In this document: positions 17,311-25,632 of the stretch, piece after piece
How the letters are laid out: each line of letters opens with the position of its first letter
Position numbering within the stretch: the first letter of the stretch is position 1
Assembly: GCF_003841465.1 (NCBI RefSeq)
Contig: NZ_REFZ01000005.1
Location: 271,677-335,676 of the forward strand
Source: Natrarchaeobius oligotrophus
Lineage (GTDB): Archaea; Halobacteriota; Halobacteria; Halobacteriales; Natrialbaceae
DNA length: 64,000 nucleotides
Reading direction: 5' to 3'
The notes under the pieces: generated by a model
Told to the model about the DNA's origin: nothing
The model's input: the letters and a program-made list of their open reading frames with translations, nothing else
The model's database searches: none
Made by a program: the position numbers and the translations under genes

Positions 17311-18639
17311 GTGACCCTCTCGGTGGCCCAGCGGGCGCGGCGGTTTCCCGACCGAACGGCGGTCGTCGACGTCTCCGAGGAGCGGCTGTACGCGCCGGCC
17401 GAGACCGTCCACGAGGACCGCGTCACCTACGCCGAGCTATCGGAACTGGCCGACGACGTGGCCGCCCGACTCGCGGCGCTCACGGTCGACGCCGGCGACA
17501 CCGTCGCACTCGTCACCCGAAACCGGGTCGCCTCGCTCGCGCTGTTTTTCGCCTGTCGTCGCCTCGGCGCGACGTTCGCGCCGATCTCCCACCGACTCAC
17601 GCCGGTCACCGTCGAGCGACCGTTCGACGCCATCTCGCCCGAGATCGTCGTCTTCGAGGCCGCACAGCGCGACCTCGTTCGGTCGATCCCCCACGACCGG
17701 TCGATCACGCTCGAGAAGCTGGCGACCGTCGCCCTCGACGCCCGGATCGGCGCGGAGCGAACCGCCGGACTCACCGAACTCGACGACGACGTCGGCTCCG
17801 ATTCCACGGCGGGAGACGACGACCGACCGCTGCTCGTTCTCCACGGCGAGGGCGGACGCCCGGCGGCCGCGTTTTCGGAGCGCTCGCTCGAGCGAACCTG
17901 CGCCTCCGCACTCGTGACCTGGGGGCTGTCGGCCGACGACGTCGCGCCGGTCGTCACGCCGCTTTCGGCCGCTGACGGGTTCGTTCGCGTCGCGCTCCCG
18001 TTGCTGTACGTCGGCGGTCGGCTGCTGCTCGACCGCGCGTTCGACCCCGGCGATACGCTGGCCGCGATCGAGACCGAGGGGGCGACGTTTCTCGCCGGTC
18101 GAACGATCACGTTTCGCGAGTTGGCAACGGAATCCGGGTTCGACGACGCCGTCGGCTCGCTCGAGCGGGCGGTCCCCGATCACTCCGTTCCGGCGACGTT
18201 CCTCGAGCCCTACCGCGAGCGGGACGTGACGGTCACCCGCGCCTACGGGAGACTCGAGTGTCCGACGGCGCTGTGCGAGACGGACGACGCGGTCGGTTCC
18301 GGGTCCGACGGTGTCGCCGACTGCGACGACGCCGTCGGGTCTACGGGAACCGCCGTCGGCGTCCCCGTCCCCGACTGTCGCGTCAGGCTGGTCGACGAGG
18401 ACGGAACGGCTCTCGCAGGGTCGGGAACCGGCCGACTGCAGCTCTCGGGGCCGGTCGTCGCGGACGGCTACGTAAACGCTGCCGCTTCCACCGACGCGGA
18501 TGGGTCCGACGAGTGGGACGCCGTCGACCGGACCACCGAACGCGAGGCGGGCGACTCCGCCGGGGAATTCGTCGACGGCTGGTTCGACGCCGGCGACCGC
18601 GTTCGCCGGGACGACCGCGGCGTCTACGTTCTCGAGTAG
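17311..18639 (+). CDS. Truncated, degenerate AMP-binding (acyl-CoA synthetase-like) protein
   Basis: 442 residues from GTG 17311 (TLSVAQRARRFPDRTAVVD); GTG 17290 is an alternative. The large domain of adenylate-forming enzymes is recognisable (VTYAELSELADDVAARL; LALFFACRRLGATFAPIS; WFDAGDRVRRDDRGVYVLE). The ATP-binding P-loop, normally YTSGTTGxPK, reads LHGEGGRPAA without its Lys, and the YGxTE motif reads AYGRLEC. The protein stops right after the hinge region, so the C-terminal lid domain with the catalytic Lys is absent. It is probably not a working ligase; a binding or partner role with the upstream hydrolase is possible. Confidence 0.75.
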   Translation: MTLSVAQRARRFPDRTAVVDVSEERLYAPAETVHEDRVTYAELSELADDVAARLAALTVDAGDTVALVTRNRVASLALFFACRRLGATFAPISHRLTPVTVERPFDAISPEIVVFEAAQRDLVRSIPHDRSITLEKLATVALDARIGAERTAGLTELDDDVGSDSTAGDDDRPLLVLHGEGGRPAAAFSERSLERTCASALVTWGLSADDVAPVVTPLSAADGFVRVALPLLYVGGRLLLDRAFDPGDTLAAIETEGATFLAGRTITFRELATESGFDDAVGSLERAVPDHSVPATFLEPYRERDVTVTRAYGRLECPTALCETDDAVGSGSDGVADCDDAVGSTGTAVGVPVPDCRVRLVDEDGTALAGSGTGRLQLSGPVVADGYVNAAASTDADGSDEWDAVDRTTEREAGDSAGEFVDGWFDAGDRVRRDDRGVYVLE

Positions 18640-18818
18640 CTCCGTCCTCGTGCGCTCACACCGAGGAACGCGGCCTCGAGTCATCGATCCGTACCCGACG
18701 TCGGGCCGTAACGCTCTCTCGTCCGAGACAGTACGGTCGTCCGATCGATCGTCGCCGGTCGCGGCAACGTCGACGCCGGACAGAAGGTCTATCCGTCCGG
18801 AGGGGCCACTGTGGAACG

Positions 18819-19601
18819 ATGAGTCACCTCCGTATCGCCGTCCTGGACGCCACCCACCGGGACGAAAACGCGAGGCGAAACTTCCGGCGCGAACTCGCCG
18901 GCTCGCTCGCTGAGTTCGACGTCACCGACGGATCGGTTCCGGACGACTTCGCGTTCGACGCCGCGGTCGTCACCGGCTCGCGGTCGTCGGTCTACTGGGA
19001 CGAGGCGTGGATCGAGTCCACCAAAGCGTGGGTTTCCGAGGCGATCGACCGCGACATTCCGTTTCTCGGCGTCTGTTGGGGACACCAGCTGCTCGCGGAC
19101 GTCCTCGGCGGCACCGTCGAGGACATGGGTGCCTACGAGGTCGGCTACAGCGAGATCGAGCGGACGGCCGATTCGCGGCTGTTCGACGGCATCTCCGAGA
19201 CGTTCACCGCCTTCACCAGCCACTCCGACGCGGTGTCGGAACTGCCGCTGGGGGCCGACGCGCTCGCGAGGAACCACTACTCGAATCACGGCTTCCGAAA
19301 GGACCGGGTCTTCGGCGTCCAGTTCCACCCCGAGTACGACACGAAGACCGCTCGCGATCTCGTCCACACCAAGGAGCTCTCGGACGAGCGCCTCGAGTCC
19401 GTCCTCGCGGAGATCAACCGGGAGAACTATCGCGCAGCCTGCGAGGCGAAACTCGTCTTCGGGAACTTCCTCGAGTTCGTCCGGGAGACGACCGAGACGG
19501 TCGCGGTCGAAGCCGGCGACGCGACGGCGGTCGGTGCCGGCAGCGACGTAGCGACCGACGGGTCCGGCGACGATTCGGCCGCGACGGGGCGCTCGGACTG
19601 A
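18819..19601 (+). CDS. Class I glutamine amidotransferase-like protein (GMP synthase A-like)
   Basis: 260 residues from ATG 18819. The triad is intact: Cys in LGVCWGHQLLADVLGG (about residue 85) and His/Glu in VQFHPEYD (about 172). AAVVTGSRSSVYWDEAWI forms the oxyanion/entry region. Standalone members of this group are often called GMP-synthase-like GATases, but they lack the synthetase half and their substrates vary. About 70 residues after the fold form a Gly/Asp/Ala-rich acidic tail. No neighbour points to a purine role. Confidence 0.85.
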   Translation: MSHLRIAVLDATHRDENARRNFRRELAGSLAEFDVTDGSVPDDFAFDAAVVTGSRSSVYWDEAWIESTKAWVSEAIDRDIPFLGVCWGHQLLADVLGGTVEDMGAYEVGYSEIERTADSRLFDGISETFTAFTSHSDAVSELPLGADALARNHYSNHGFRKDRVFGVQFHPEYDTKTARDLVHTKELSDERLESVLAEINRENYRAACEAKLVFGNFLEFVRETTETVAVEAGDATAVGAGSDVATDGSGDDSAATGRSD

Positions 19602-19605
19602 CGAG

Positions 19606-19962
19606 CTACCGGACGAGTCTCCGTAGCCGCTCGAGCGGACCCGACGCCGCTCTCTCAGCGGTGCCGTCTGTTTGTTCGGACGTTCGGTCCTCGAGCACCT
19701 GTTCGTACCGGACGACGACGTCGCGGTGGCGGCGTTCGCGCGCCGCGAGTTCCCGCTCGAGCGCGGCGACGCGAGCGCGTAGCTGCGTTCGTTCGATGCG
19801 GGACGGAAGCGACGCTCCGGAGCGATCGTCGGACGAGGAGTGATCGTCCGAGCACACCGGGGAGACGTCGGACCGAAACTCGAGTTCGAGTCCTCGGCTC
19901 GGATCCGTCGTCCGCTCGTCTTCGGCGGGGGTGGAGTCGACTGACCGTTGTTCGACGGACAT
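19606..19962 (-). CDS. Small coiled-coil protein, function unknown
   Basis: 118 residues from ATG 19962 (MSVEQRSVDS). The first half is acidic and disordered. Residues about 65-100 form a clear heptad coiled coil (RTQLRARVAALERELAARERRHRDVVVRYEQ). The tail ends in LERLRRLVR, a possible amphipathic helix. It is convergent with the GATase gene, with four bases between the stops. I do not recognise a family. Confidence 0.5.
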   Translation of the reverse strand: MSVEQRSVDSTPAEDERTTDPSRGLELEFRSDVSPVCSDDHSSSDDRSGASLPSRIERTQLRARVAALERELAARERRHRDVVVRYEQVLEDRTSEQTDGTAERAASGPLERLRRLVR

Positions 19963-20044
19963 GCTACCCACTGCCACGGACGTGGGGAAAAAGCTCAGTC
20001 AGTCGGGCGTCAGACGGGTCTGACGGGGGTCGTGCGTCCGTCGT

Positions 20045-21307
20045 TCACTCCCCCTGCAGGTGTGCGAGCACGCCCTCCGTGTCCGCGGGCACCGGCTCGG
20101 GGTCGCGACCCGCGGCGGCGGCAGCGTCGGGGTCTTTGAGTAGGTGGCCGGTCGTCAGGCAGGCGACGCGCTCGTCGTCCGAGACGACGCCGTCGGCCCG
20201 CAGCTTTCGCAGGCCGGCGACCGACGCCGCGGACGCCGGTTCGACGCCGATCCCCTCGCCCGCCAGGTCGCGCTGGGCCGCGGTGATCTCCTCGTCGGTG
20301 ACCGAAATCGCGGTGCCGCCGGTCTCGCGGATGCCGGGAAGCGCCTTCGGCGCGTTGACCGGGTTGCCGATCCGGATGGCCGTCGCCCGCGTTTCGACGT
20401 CGTCCCAGCGGCGCACCTCGTCGGCTCCGTTCTCGATCGCTTCGACCATCGGGGCCGCGCCTTCGGCCTGGACGCCGACCAGTTTGGGCACCTCGCCCTC
20501 CTCGAGTTCGCCCGCCTGAACGAGTTCGCGGAAGGCCTTGTACAGCGCCGACGTGTTCCCCGCGTTACCCACCGGCAGCACGATCCGGTCCGGCACCGCG
20601 TCGTAGTCCGCGAGAAAGCCCTCGAGGATCTCGAGGCCGATCGTCTTCTGGCCCTCGAGCCGGAAGGGGTTCAGCGAGTTCAGCAGGTAGGCCTCGCCCT
20701 TCGCGGCGAGCTCCTGGACGACGTCGAGGCAGGCGTCGAAGTTGCCGTCGACCTCGAGGATGCGCGCGCCGTGGAGGCTCGCCTGGGCGACCTTACCGGC
20801 GGCGACCTTGCCCGCCGGCAGGAGCACGAGGGTCTCCATCCCGCCGCGGGAGCCGTAGGCCGCGAGCGCGGCGCTCGTGTTTCCGGTCGAGGCACACGCC
20901 AGCCGGTCGACGCCGAGTTCCTTCGCGACGGCGACGCCGACGGTCATGCCCCGGTCTTTGAACGAGCCCGTCGGGTTCATCCCCTCGTGTTTGATCCGCA
21001 ACGCCTCGACGCCGACCGACTCCTCGAGCCGGGGCACCTCGTACAGCGGCGTCGCCCCTTCCCGGATCGTCACTCCTTCCTCGAGGGGCAGGGAAGCGCC
21101 GTAGCGCCAGACGCCCCGGCCCTCGAAGTCCGCGAACGTCGGGAGGTCGGCGTACCGTACCTCGAGCAATCCGTCGCACTCGTCGCAGGTGTACCGGACG
21201 TCCTCGAAGGGCGCGAACGTTTCGCCGCACTCGATGCACTCGAGCCAGACGCCGTCGTCGGCGTCGGCCGGCACCGCCGGTTGATCGGCGGAGAGACTGA
21301 GACTCAT
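20045..21307 (-). CDS. thrC: Threonine synthase
   Basis: 420 residues. Converts O-phosphohomoserine to threonine with PLP. The N-terminal zinc ribbon (CIECGETF and CDECDG, residues 24-45) is typical of archaeal forms. The PLP lysine lies in HEGMNPTGSFKDRGM (about 118). ASTGNTSAALAAYG and the glycine loop PVGNAGNTSALYKAF bind the phosphate. Length and motifs are normal. It is transcribed towards the GATase region and starts 280 bases downstream of argF, so it is probably separate from the arginine genes. Confidence 0.97.
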   Translation of the reverse strand: MSLSLSADQPAVPADADDGVWLECIECGETFAPFEDVRYTCDECDGLLEVRYADLPTFADFEGRGVWRYGASLPLEEGVTIREGATPLYEVPRLEESVGVEALRIKHEGMNPTGSFKDRGMTVGVAVAKELGVDRLACASTGNTSAALAAYGSRGGMETLVLLPAGKVAAGKVAQASLHGARILEVDGNFDACLDVVQELAAKGEAYLLNSLNPFRLEGQKTIGLEILEGFLADYDAVPDRIVLPVGNAGNTSALYKAFRELVQAGELEEGEVPKLVGVQAEGAAPMVEAIENGADEVRRWDDVETRATAIRIGNPVNAPKALPGIRETGGTAISVTDEEITAAQRDLAGEGIGVEPASAASVAGLRKLRADGVVSDDERVACLTTGHLLKDPDAAAAAGRDPEPVPADTEGVLAHLQGE

Positions 21308-21419
21308 TGTCGCTCGAGAGGGCGGGCACGGGCAAAAAGAACGTGGATTCGTCCGTCGAATCGGTGGTGACAGTCACGGAGATGCAAGGAGGATTCCCTC
21401 GATGTCAGTCGGGTAAATG

Positions 21420-21447
21420 ACTCGAGCAGCCAGCTCAAAAGTGCCCT
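21420..21447 (-). pseudogene. Extra copy of the argF 3' end
   Basis: 28 bases matching the last codons of argF (21591-21618) at 25 of 28 positions, displaced by 171 bp downstream of the real stop. It encodes the same ALLSWLLE but the stop is lost. It is followed (plus-strand sense) by CCACCTTTTTTCGCTCG, the same motif that borders the extra sufS end near 57362. Confidence 0.75.
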
Positions 21448-21452
21448 GACTG

Positions 21453-21510
21453 CCACCTTTTTTCGCTCGGGTTCGGTCCCCTCACCCTCACGAAAAAATC
21501 TGTCTGGCGA
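21453..21510. repeat. T-run/A-run motif shared with the sufS downstream region
   Basis: CCACCTTTTTTCGCTCGG followed about 25 bases later by CGAAAAAATCTG. The same two blocks in the same order occur at about 57362-57417. The T-run and A-run can pair as a TTTTTTCG/CGAAAAAA stem, so it may act as a terminator for argF transcripts. Confidence 0.55.
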
Positions 21511-21588
21511 GCGCGTCGCTCTCGCCGACCGTCGCCTCACTTCGTTCGGCGAGAGACGGAAAAACCGCTCGCTTCGTTCGCGGGACAC

Positions 21589-22518
21589 TCACTCGAGCAG
21601 CCAACTCAAAAGCGCCTTCTGTGCGTGCAGACGGTTCTCGGCCTGGTCGAAGACGATCGAGCGATCGCCCTCGACGACGTCGTCGGTGATCTCCTCGCCG
21701 CGGTGGGCGGGCAGACAGTGCATCACCGACGCGTCGGGCGCGTGGTCGAGCAGGTCGGCGTTGACCTGGAACCCCTCGAAGTCGTTCATGCGGACGTCGC
21801 GTTCGTCCTCCTGGCCCATGCTGATCCAGACGTCGGTGTAGATGACGTCGGCGTCGGTTGCCGCCTCGACGGGATCGTTCGTGAGCGTCGGCTCGCCGCC
21901 GAGCGCTCGAGCGCGTTCGTTGACGTCGTCGTCGATGCCGTAGCCCGCCGGCGTCGCGATCGTGAGGTCGATGCCGGCCAGCGCAGCGCCGACGGCGAAC
22001 GACTGGGCGACGTTGTTGCCGTCGCCGATCCAGGCCACCGACACGCCGTCAAACCCGCCTTCGTGCTCGCGGATCGTCAACAGGTCCGCGAGCGTCTGGC
22101 AGGGGTGGGCGTCGTCGGTCAGTCCGTTGACGACCGGCACCGAGGCGTACTCCGCGAGCACCTCGATGTTGTCGTGTTTGAACACGCGGCCCATCACGGC
22201 GTCGACGTACCGCGAGAGGGTCCTCGAGGTGTCTTTCAACGGCTCGCCGTGACCGAGTTGAATGTCGTCCTCGCCGAGAAAGACCGCGTGCCCGCCGAGC
22301 TGGGTCATGCCCGTCTCGAAGGAGACGCGCGTTCGCGTACTCGGCTTCTGGAAGATCATCCCAAGCGTCTGGCCGTCGAGATCTTCGTGGTCTTCGCCCT
22401 CGTTCTGGGCGTGTTTGTACGCCGTTGCACGATCGAGGATCGACTCGAGTTCATCGTTCGTGACGTCGTCGATCTCGAGAAAGTGTCTCGGCCGCGTCTC
22501 GTCCGTATCTGGTGTCAT
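21589..22518 (-). CDS. argF: Ornithine carbamoyltransferase
   Basis: 309 residues from ATG 22518. Transfers the carbamoyl group to ornithine, forming citrulline. It has the carbamoyl-phosphate site FQKPSTRTRVSFE, the GDGNNVAQS loop, DDAHPCQTLADLLT and the ornithine loop HCLPAHRGEEI. Last gene of the arginine run, 29 bases after argE. An extra copy of its last codons lies 171 bp downstream. Confidence 0.97.
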   Translation of the reverse strand: MTPDTDETRPRHFLEIDDVTNDELESILDRATAYKHAQNEGEDHEDLDGQTLGMIFQKPSTRTRVSFETGMTQLGGHAVFLGEDDIQLGHGEPLKDTSRTLSRYVDAVMGRVFKHDNIEVLAEYASVPVVNGLTDDAHPCQTLADLLTIREHEGGFDGVSVAWIGDGNNVAQSFAVGAALAGIDLTIATPAGYGIDDDVNERARALGGEPTLTNDPVEAATDADVIYTDVWISMGQEDERDVRMNDFEGFQVNADLLDHAPDASVMHCLPAHRGEEITDDVVEGDRSIVFDQAENRLHAQKALLSWLLE

Positions 22519-22547
22519 TGTCTGTAAACTCGTGTGAATATCTGCGT

Positions 22548-23618
22548 TCAGTTCTCGGTGAGCGTCCGCGCGACGCGCTCGAGGATGGCGATCGACCGAT
22601 CGAACTCCGACAGCGAGAGCCGCTCGTCGGGTGCGTGATCGAGATCGGAGTTGCCCGGGCCGTACGTCACCATCGGGCAGTCCCACGCTCCGGCAAAGAT
22701 GTTCATGTCGCTGGTTCCGGTCTTTCGGACCAGACGTGGATCTTCGCCTTCCGCCCGGATGGCGACGCGAAACGCCCGTGCGACCTCCGTTCGGGGACTC
22801 ATCATCACGGGCGCAACCTTGTCCTTCCAGGTCACCGTTCCGACCTCGAGTTCGCCTTCCGCGGCCTCCCGGACGGTCTCGACGGTGAGCGCCGGCGGGA
22901 CGCGAAGTTGGACGTCCATCGTCGTCTCGACGGAGAGGCCGTCGTCGCTGACGCCGCCCTCGATGGCGACCGGCTTGGTCGTCACCTGCTCGAAGACGGG
23001 TTCGTACTCGTCGCCTTCGAAGTACTCCTCGACCGAGGACCACCAGCGGACGGCGTGTTGGATCGCGTTCGGATCCGGACGGGACGTGTGTCCGGATTCG
23101 CTGGTCGCGACGTAGGTGCCGGCGAGCAGCCCACGATAACCCAGCGTGATCCCGTCAGTCCCGGATGGCTCGCCGTTGACGACGGCGTCGGGGGCGACGT
23201 CCCGGTTGTCGACCAGATAGCGCGAGCCGCGCGAGTCGATCTCCTCGCCGACGACGCCCGCGAACGAGACGCCCGTGCTGACGGCGGCGGCCGCCATCGC
23301 GGCGAGCGGTCCCGTCGCGTCGACGCTGCCGCGACCCCAGAGGATCTCGTCGTCACCGGTTTCCTCGGTTTCGACCGGGATATCCCCCGGCACGGTGTCG
23401 ATGTGTGAGGTCAACAGGACGGAATCGTCGGCGGGCGCACGGACGTTGCCGACCGCGTCGAGCCACACCTCCCGGTTGTGTGCCTCGAAGAAGTCGACGA
23501 GCCGTTTGGCTGCTTCGCGTTCCTCGCCCGTCGGCGAGGGAATCGAGACGAGGTCGACCAACAGCTCCCGCGCGTCAGCCTGCGGTACGTCCGTCGGTTC
23601 GCTCGTCCTCGCGTTCAT
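22548..23618 (-). CDS. argE: [LysW]-ornithine/lysine hydrolase (ArgE/LysK-type M20 peptidase)
   Basis: 356 residues from ATG 23618. Releases ornithine (or lysine) from the LysW carrier protein. M20 metallopeptidase motifs: SIPSPTGEE, LLTSHIDTVPGD (metal His/Asp), GRGSVDATGPLAA (bridging Asp) and GVVGEEIDSRG (catalytic Glu). The start overlaps the argD stop by four bases (ATGA), so translation is coupled. Because argW and argX are in the same run, the substrate is most likely the LysW-bound intermediate, not free acetylornithine. Confidence 0.93.
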   Translation of the reverse strand: MNARTSEPTDVPQADARELLVDLVSIPSPTGEEREAAKRLVDFFEAHNREVWLDAVGNVRAPADDSVLLTSHIDTVPGDIPVETEETGDDEILWGRGSVDATGPLAAMAAAAVSTGVSFAGVVGEEIDSRGSRYLVDNRDVAPDAVVNGEPSGTDGITLGYRGLLAGTYVATSESGHTSRPDPNAIQHAVRWWSSVEEYFEGDEYEPVFEQVTTKPVAIEGGVSDDGLSVETTMDVQLRVPPALTVETVREAAEGELEVGTVTWKDKVAPVMMSPRTEVARAFRVAIRAEGEDPRLVRKTGTSDMNIFAGAWDCPMVTYGPGNSDLDHAPDERLSLSEFDRSIAILERVARTLTEN

Positions 23619-24763
23619 GAGTCGGTGTCGGGTTCGATGATCGCGCCCAGCGCGTCCACGAGTCGATCCGCCTCTTCCTCCCCGATCACGAGCGGCGGCA
23701 GCAGGCGGAGGACGGTCCGACCCGCCGGAAGCGCGAGAATCTCGTGTTCGAGCGCCAGGTCGCGGGCGACGCGATTCGCCCCGCGTTTCAACTCGATGCC
23801 GACGAGCAGCCCCTCGCCGCGGACCTCGCGAACCTCGTCGCCGAGGGCCGCCTCGAGTTCGTCGACGAGGTAGTCGCCGACCTCGGCGGCGTGGGCGGGC
23901 CACTCCTCTTCGACCAGCGTCGAGATCGTGGCGTGGACCGCCGCGGTGACGACGGGGCCGCCGCTGAACGTGGCGTTGTGCGAGGCCGCGCCGTCGGCGA
24001 TCCAGTCCCGGACCGCGACCGCGCCGACGGGCAGACCGTTGCCCAGTCCCTTTGCGGTCGTGAGGATATCGGGCGTGACGCCCGCACCTTCGCAGGCCCA
24101 CATCTCGCCGGTTCGTCCCATGCCGGTCTGGACCTCGTCGAAGACGAGCGCAGCGCCGGCCTCGTCGGTCAGTTCGCGGGCGGTCTCGAGGTAGCCCGCG
24201 GGCGGAACGTTGATTCCCCCTTCGCCCTGGATCGGCTCCAAGATCACGGCCGCGGTCTCGTCGTCGACGGCGTCGGCGAGTTCGTCTCCGTCGCCGTAGG
24301 GGACGAACGCCACGTCGCCGGCCAGCGGCTCGAACGGTTTCTTGTACTTGTCCTTCCAGGTCGCCGCGAGCGATCCCATCGTCCGGCCGTGGAACGAGCG
24401 GGTCGCGGCGACGATCGTCGACTCGCCGGTCGCCGACCGGGCGAACTTCAGCGCGGCCTCGTTGGCCTCGGTCCCGGAGTTACAGAACCAGGCCCCATCC
24501 AGGCCGTCGGGCGTCGACGTGACGAGCGCCGCGTAGGCGTCCTCGCGCGATTGGACGGGATACGAGGAGTCGACGAAGGTCAACTCGCCGACCTGCGTCT
24601 GTACCGCGTCGACGACCGCCGGATGGCTGTGTCCCAGCGGCGTACACGCGTAACTCGCGCCCGCGTCGAGGTACTCGGTGCCGTCGGTCGCGTAGAGGTA
24701 CGGTCCCTCGCCGCGCTCGATGCCGATCGGCTTACCGCCGGAGACGAAGTCGTGATCGCTCAT
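23615..24763 (-). CDS. argD: [LysW]-glutamate-semialdehyde/acetylornithine aminotransferase
   Basis: 382 residues. PLP class III aminotransferase. It has YLDAGASYACTPLGHSHPAV, the NSGTEANEAALKFAR phosphate-binding loop, LVFDEVQTGMGRTG with the PLP-contacting Asp, and the Schiff-base Lys in TTAKGLGNGLPVG (about 237). It transfers an amino group from glutamate to the LysW-bound semialdehyde. It overlaps both neighbours by four bases (argB stop and argE start), which shows a tightly packed operon. Confidence 0.95.
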   Translation of the reverse strand: MSDHDFVSGGKPIGIERGEGPYLYATDGTEYLDAGASYACTPLGHSHPAVVDAVQTQVGELTFVDSSYPVQSREDAYAALVTSTPDGLDGAWFCNSGTEANEAALKFARSATGESTIVAATRSFHGRTMGSLAATWKDKYKKPFEPLAGDVAFVPYGDGDELADAVDDETAAVILEPIQGEGGINVPPAGYLETARELTDEAGAALVFDEVQTGMGRTGEMWACEGAGVTPDILTTAKGLGNGLPVGAVAVRDWIADGAASHNATFSGGPVVTAAVHATISTLVEEEWPAHAAEVGDYLVDELEAALGDEVREVRGEGLLVGIELKRGANRVARDLALEHEILALPAGRTVLRLLPPLVIGEEEADRLVDALGAIIEPDTDS

Positions 24764-25632
24764 TTCGTGGCCTCCTGTGCGGTTTCGTTCGCGTCCTCGT
24801 CCGCGAGCGCGCCGGGCTCGAGCGTCGTGCCCGCGCCGGAGAGCGCGTTCGTGATCGGTTCGTCGACGTTCGCACTGGCGACGGTGACCGACGCCGCGCC
24901 GCCCTCGAGGGCCTCCTCCGCGGCCATGACCTTCTTCGTCATGAACCCTTCCGCGGCGTCTTTGACCGCGTCGAACGCCGCGGGCGTCGAGGCGGAGTCG
25001 AACTTCGTGGACTCGTCGTCGGGATCGGCGTAGATGCCCGAGACGTCCGTCAGCACGACGAGGTCGGCCTCGATCGCACCCGCGATCGCGGCGGCGGCGC
25101 GGTCGGCGTCGGCGTTGACCGCGGTGTAGCCGCCCTCGCGCTCGCGGCCCAACACGGGCACCGAGACGACGGGCGTGTAGCCGGCCGACAGTAACGTCTC
25201 GAGTAAGTCCGCGTTGACGGACTCGATCGTGCCCGAGTGGTCGCCGCGTTTGATCTTCTTCTTGCCGTCCTCTTTGACGCGGACGGCGGACTTGCGCTTG
25301 CCCTCGAGTACCTTGCCGTCCGTCCCGGAGAGGCCGACTGCGTTCACGCCCTCGTTGTGCAGGCTCTCGACCAGGTCGGTGTTGAGCTTGCCCGGCATCA
25401 CCATCTTGAAGACGTCCATCGTCTCCTCGTCGGTAAACCGTCCCACCACTCCGCCGGGGGTCTCGACGTAGGTCGGTTCCCGACCCAGTGCCTCGAGCGT
25501 TTCGTCGACGGCTGTCGAGCCGCCGTGGGTGAGAACCACGTCCTCCCCGTCGGCAACGAGGGAGGCGACGTCGGCGAGCGCCCCTTCGGGGTCGACGGCG
25601 CGCGCGCCGCCGATTTTGACCACTACCGTCAT
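24760..25632 (-). CDS. argB: [LysW]-glutamate/aminoadipate kinase
   Basis: 290 residues. Amino-acid kinase fold: VVVKIGGARAV (ATP loop), LTHGGSTAVDETLEALG, GGVVGRFTDEETMDVFKMV, KLNTDLVESLHNEGVNAVGLSG, LTDVSGIYADP, and the C-terminal TKKVMAAEEALEGG. The GGAR start and the lysine-rich EDGKKKIKRGDHSGTI loop are typical of the LysZ branch that acts on LysW-carried substrates. The tail of about 15 residues is acidic and extra. It starts directly after the argC stop with no gap. Confidence 0.95.
   Translation of the reverse strand: MTVVVKIGGARAVDPEGALADVASLVADGEDVVLTHGGSTAVDETLEALGREPTYVETPGGVVGRFTDEETMDVFKMVMPGKLNTDLVESLHNEGVNAVGLSGTDGKVLEGKRKSAVRVKEDGKKKIKRGDHSGTIESVNADLLETLLSAGYTPVVSVPVLGREREGGYTAVNADADRAAAAIAGAIEADLVVLTDVSGIYADPDDESTKFDSASTPAAFDAVKDAAEGFMTKKVMAAEEALEGGAASVTVASANVDEPITNALSGAGTTLEPGALADEDANETAQEATK

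Noticed and set aside
21304..21588. A 94-residue minus-strand frame between thrC and argF
   Set aside because: It merely reads through the extra argF end and the T-run motif; no conserved protein features.
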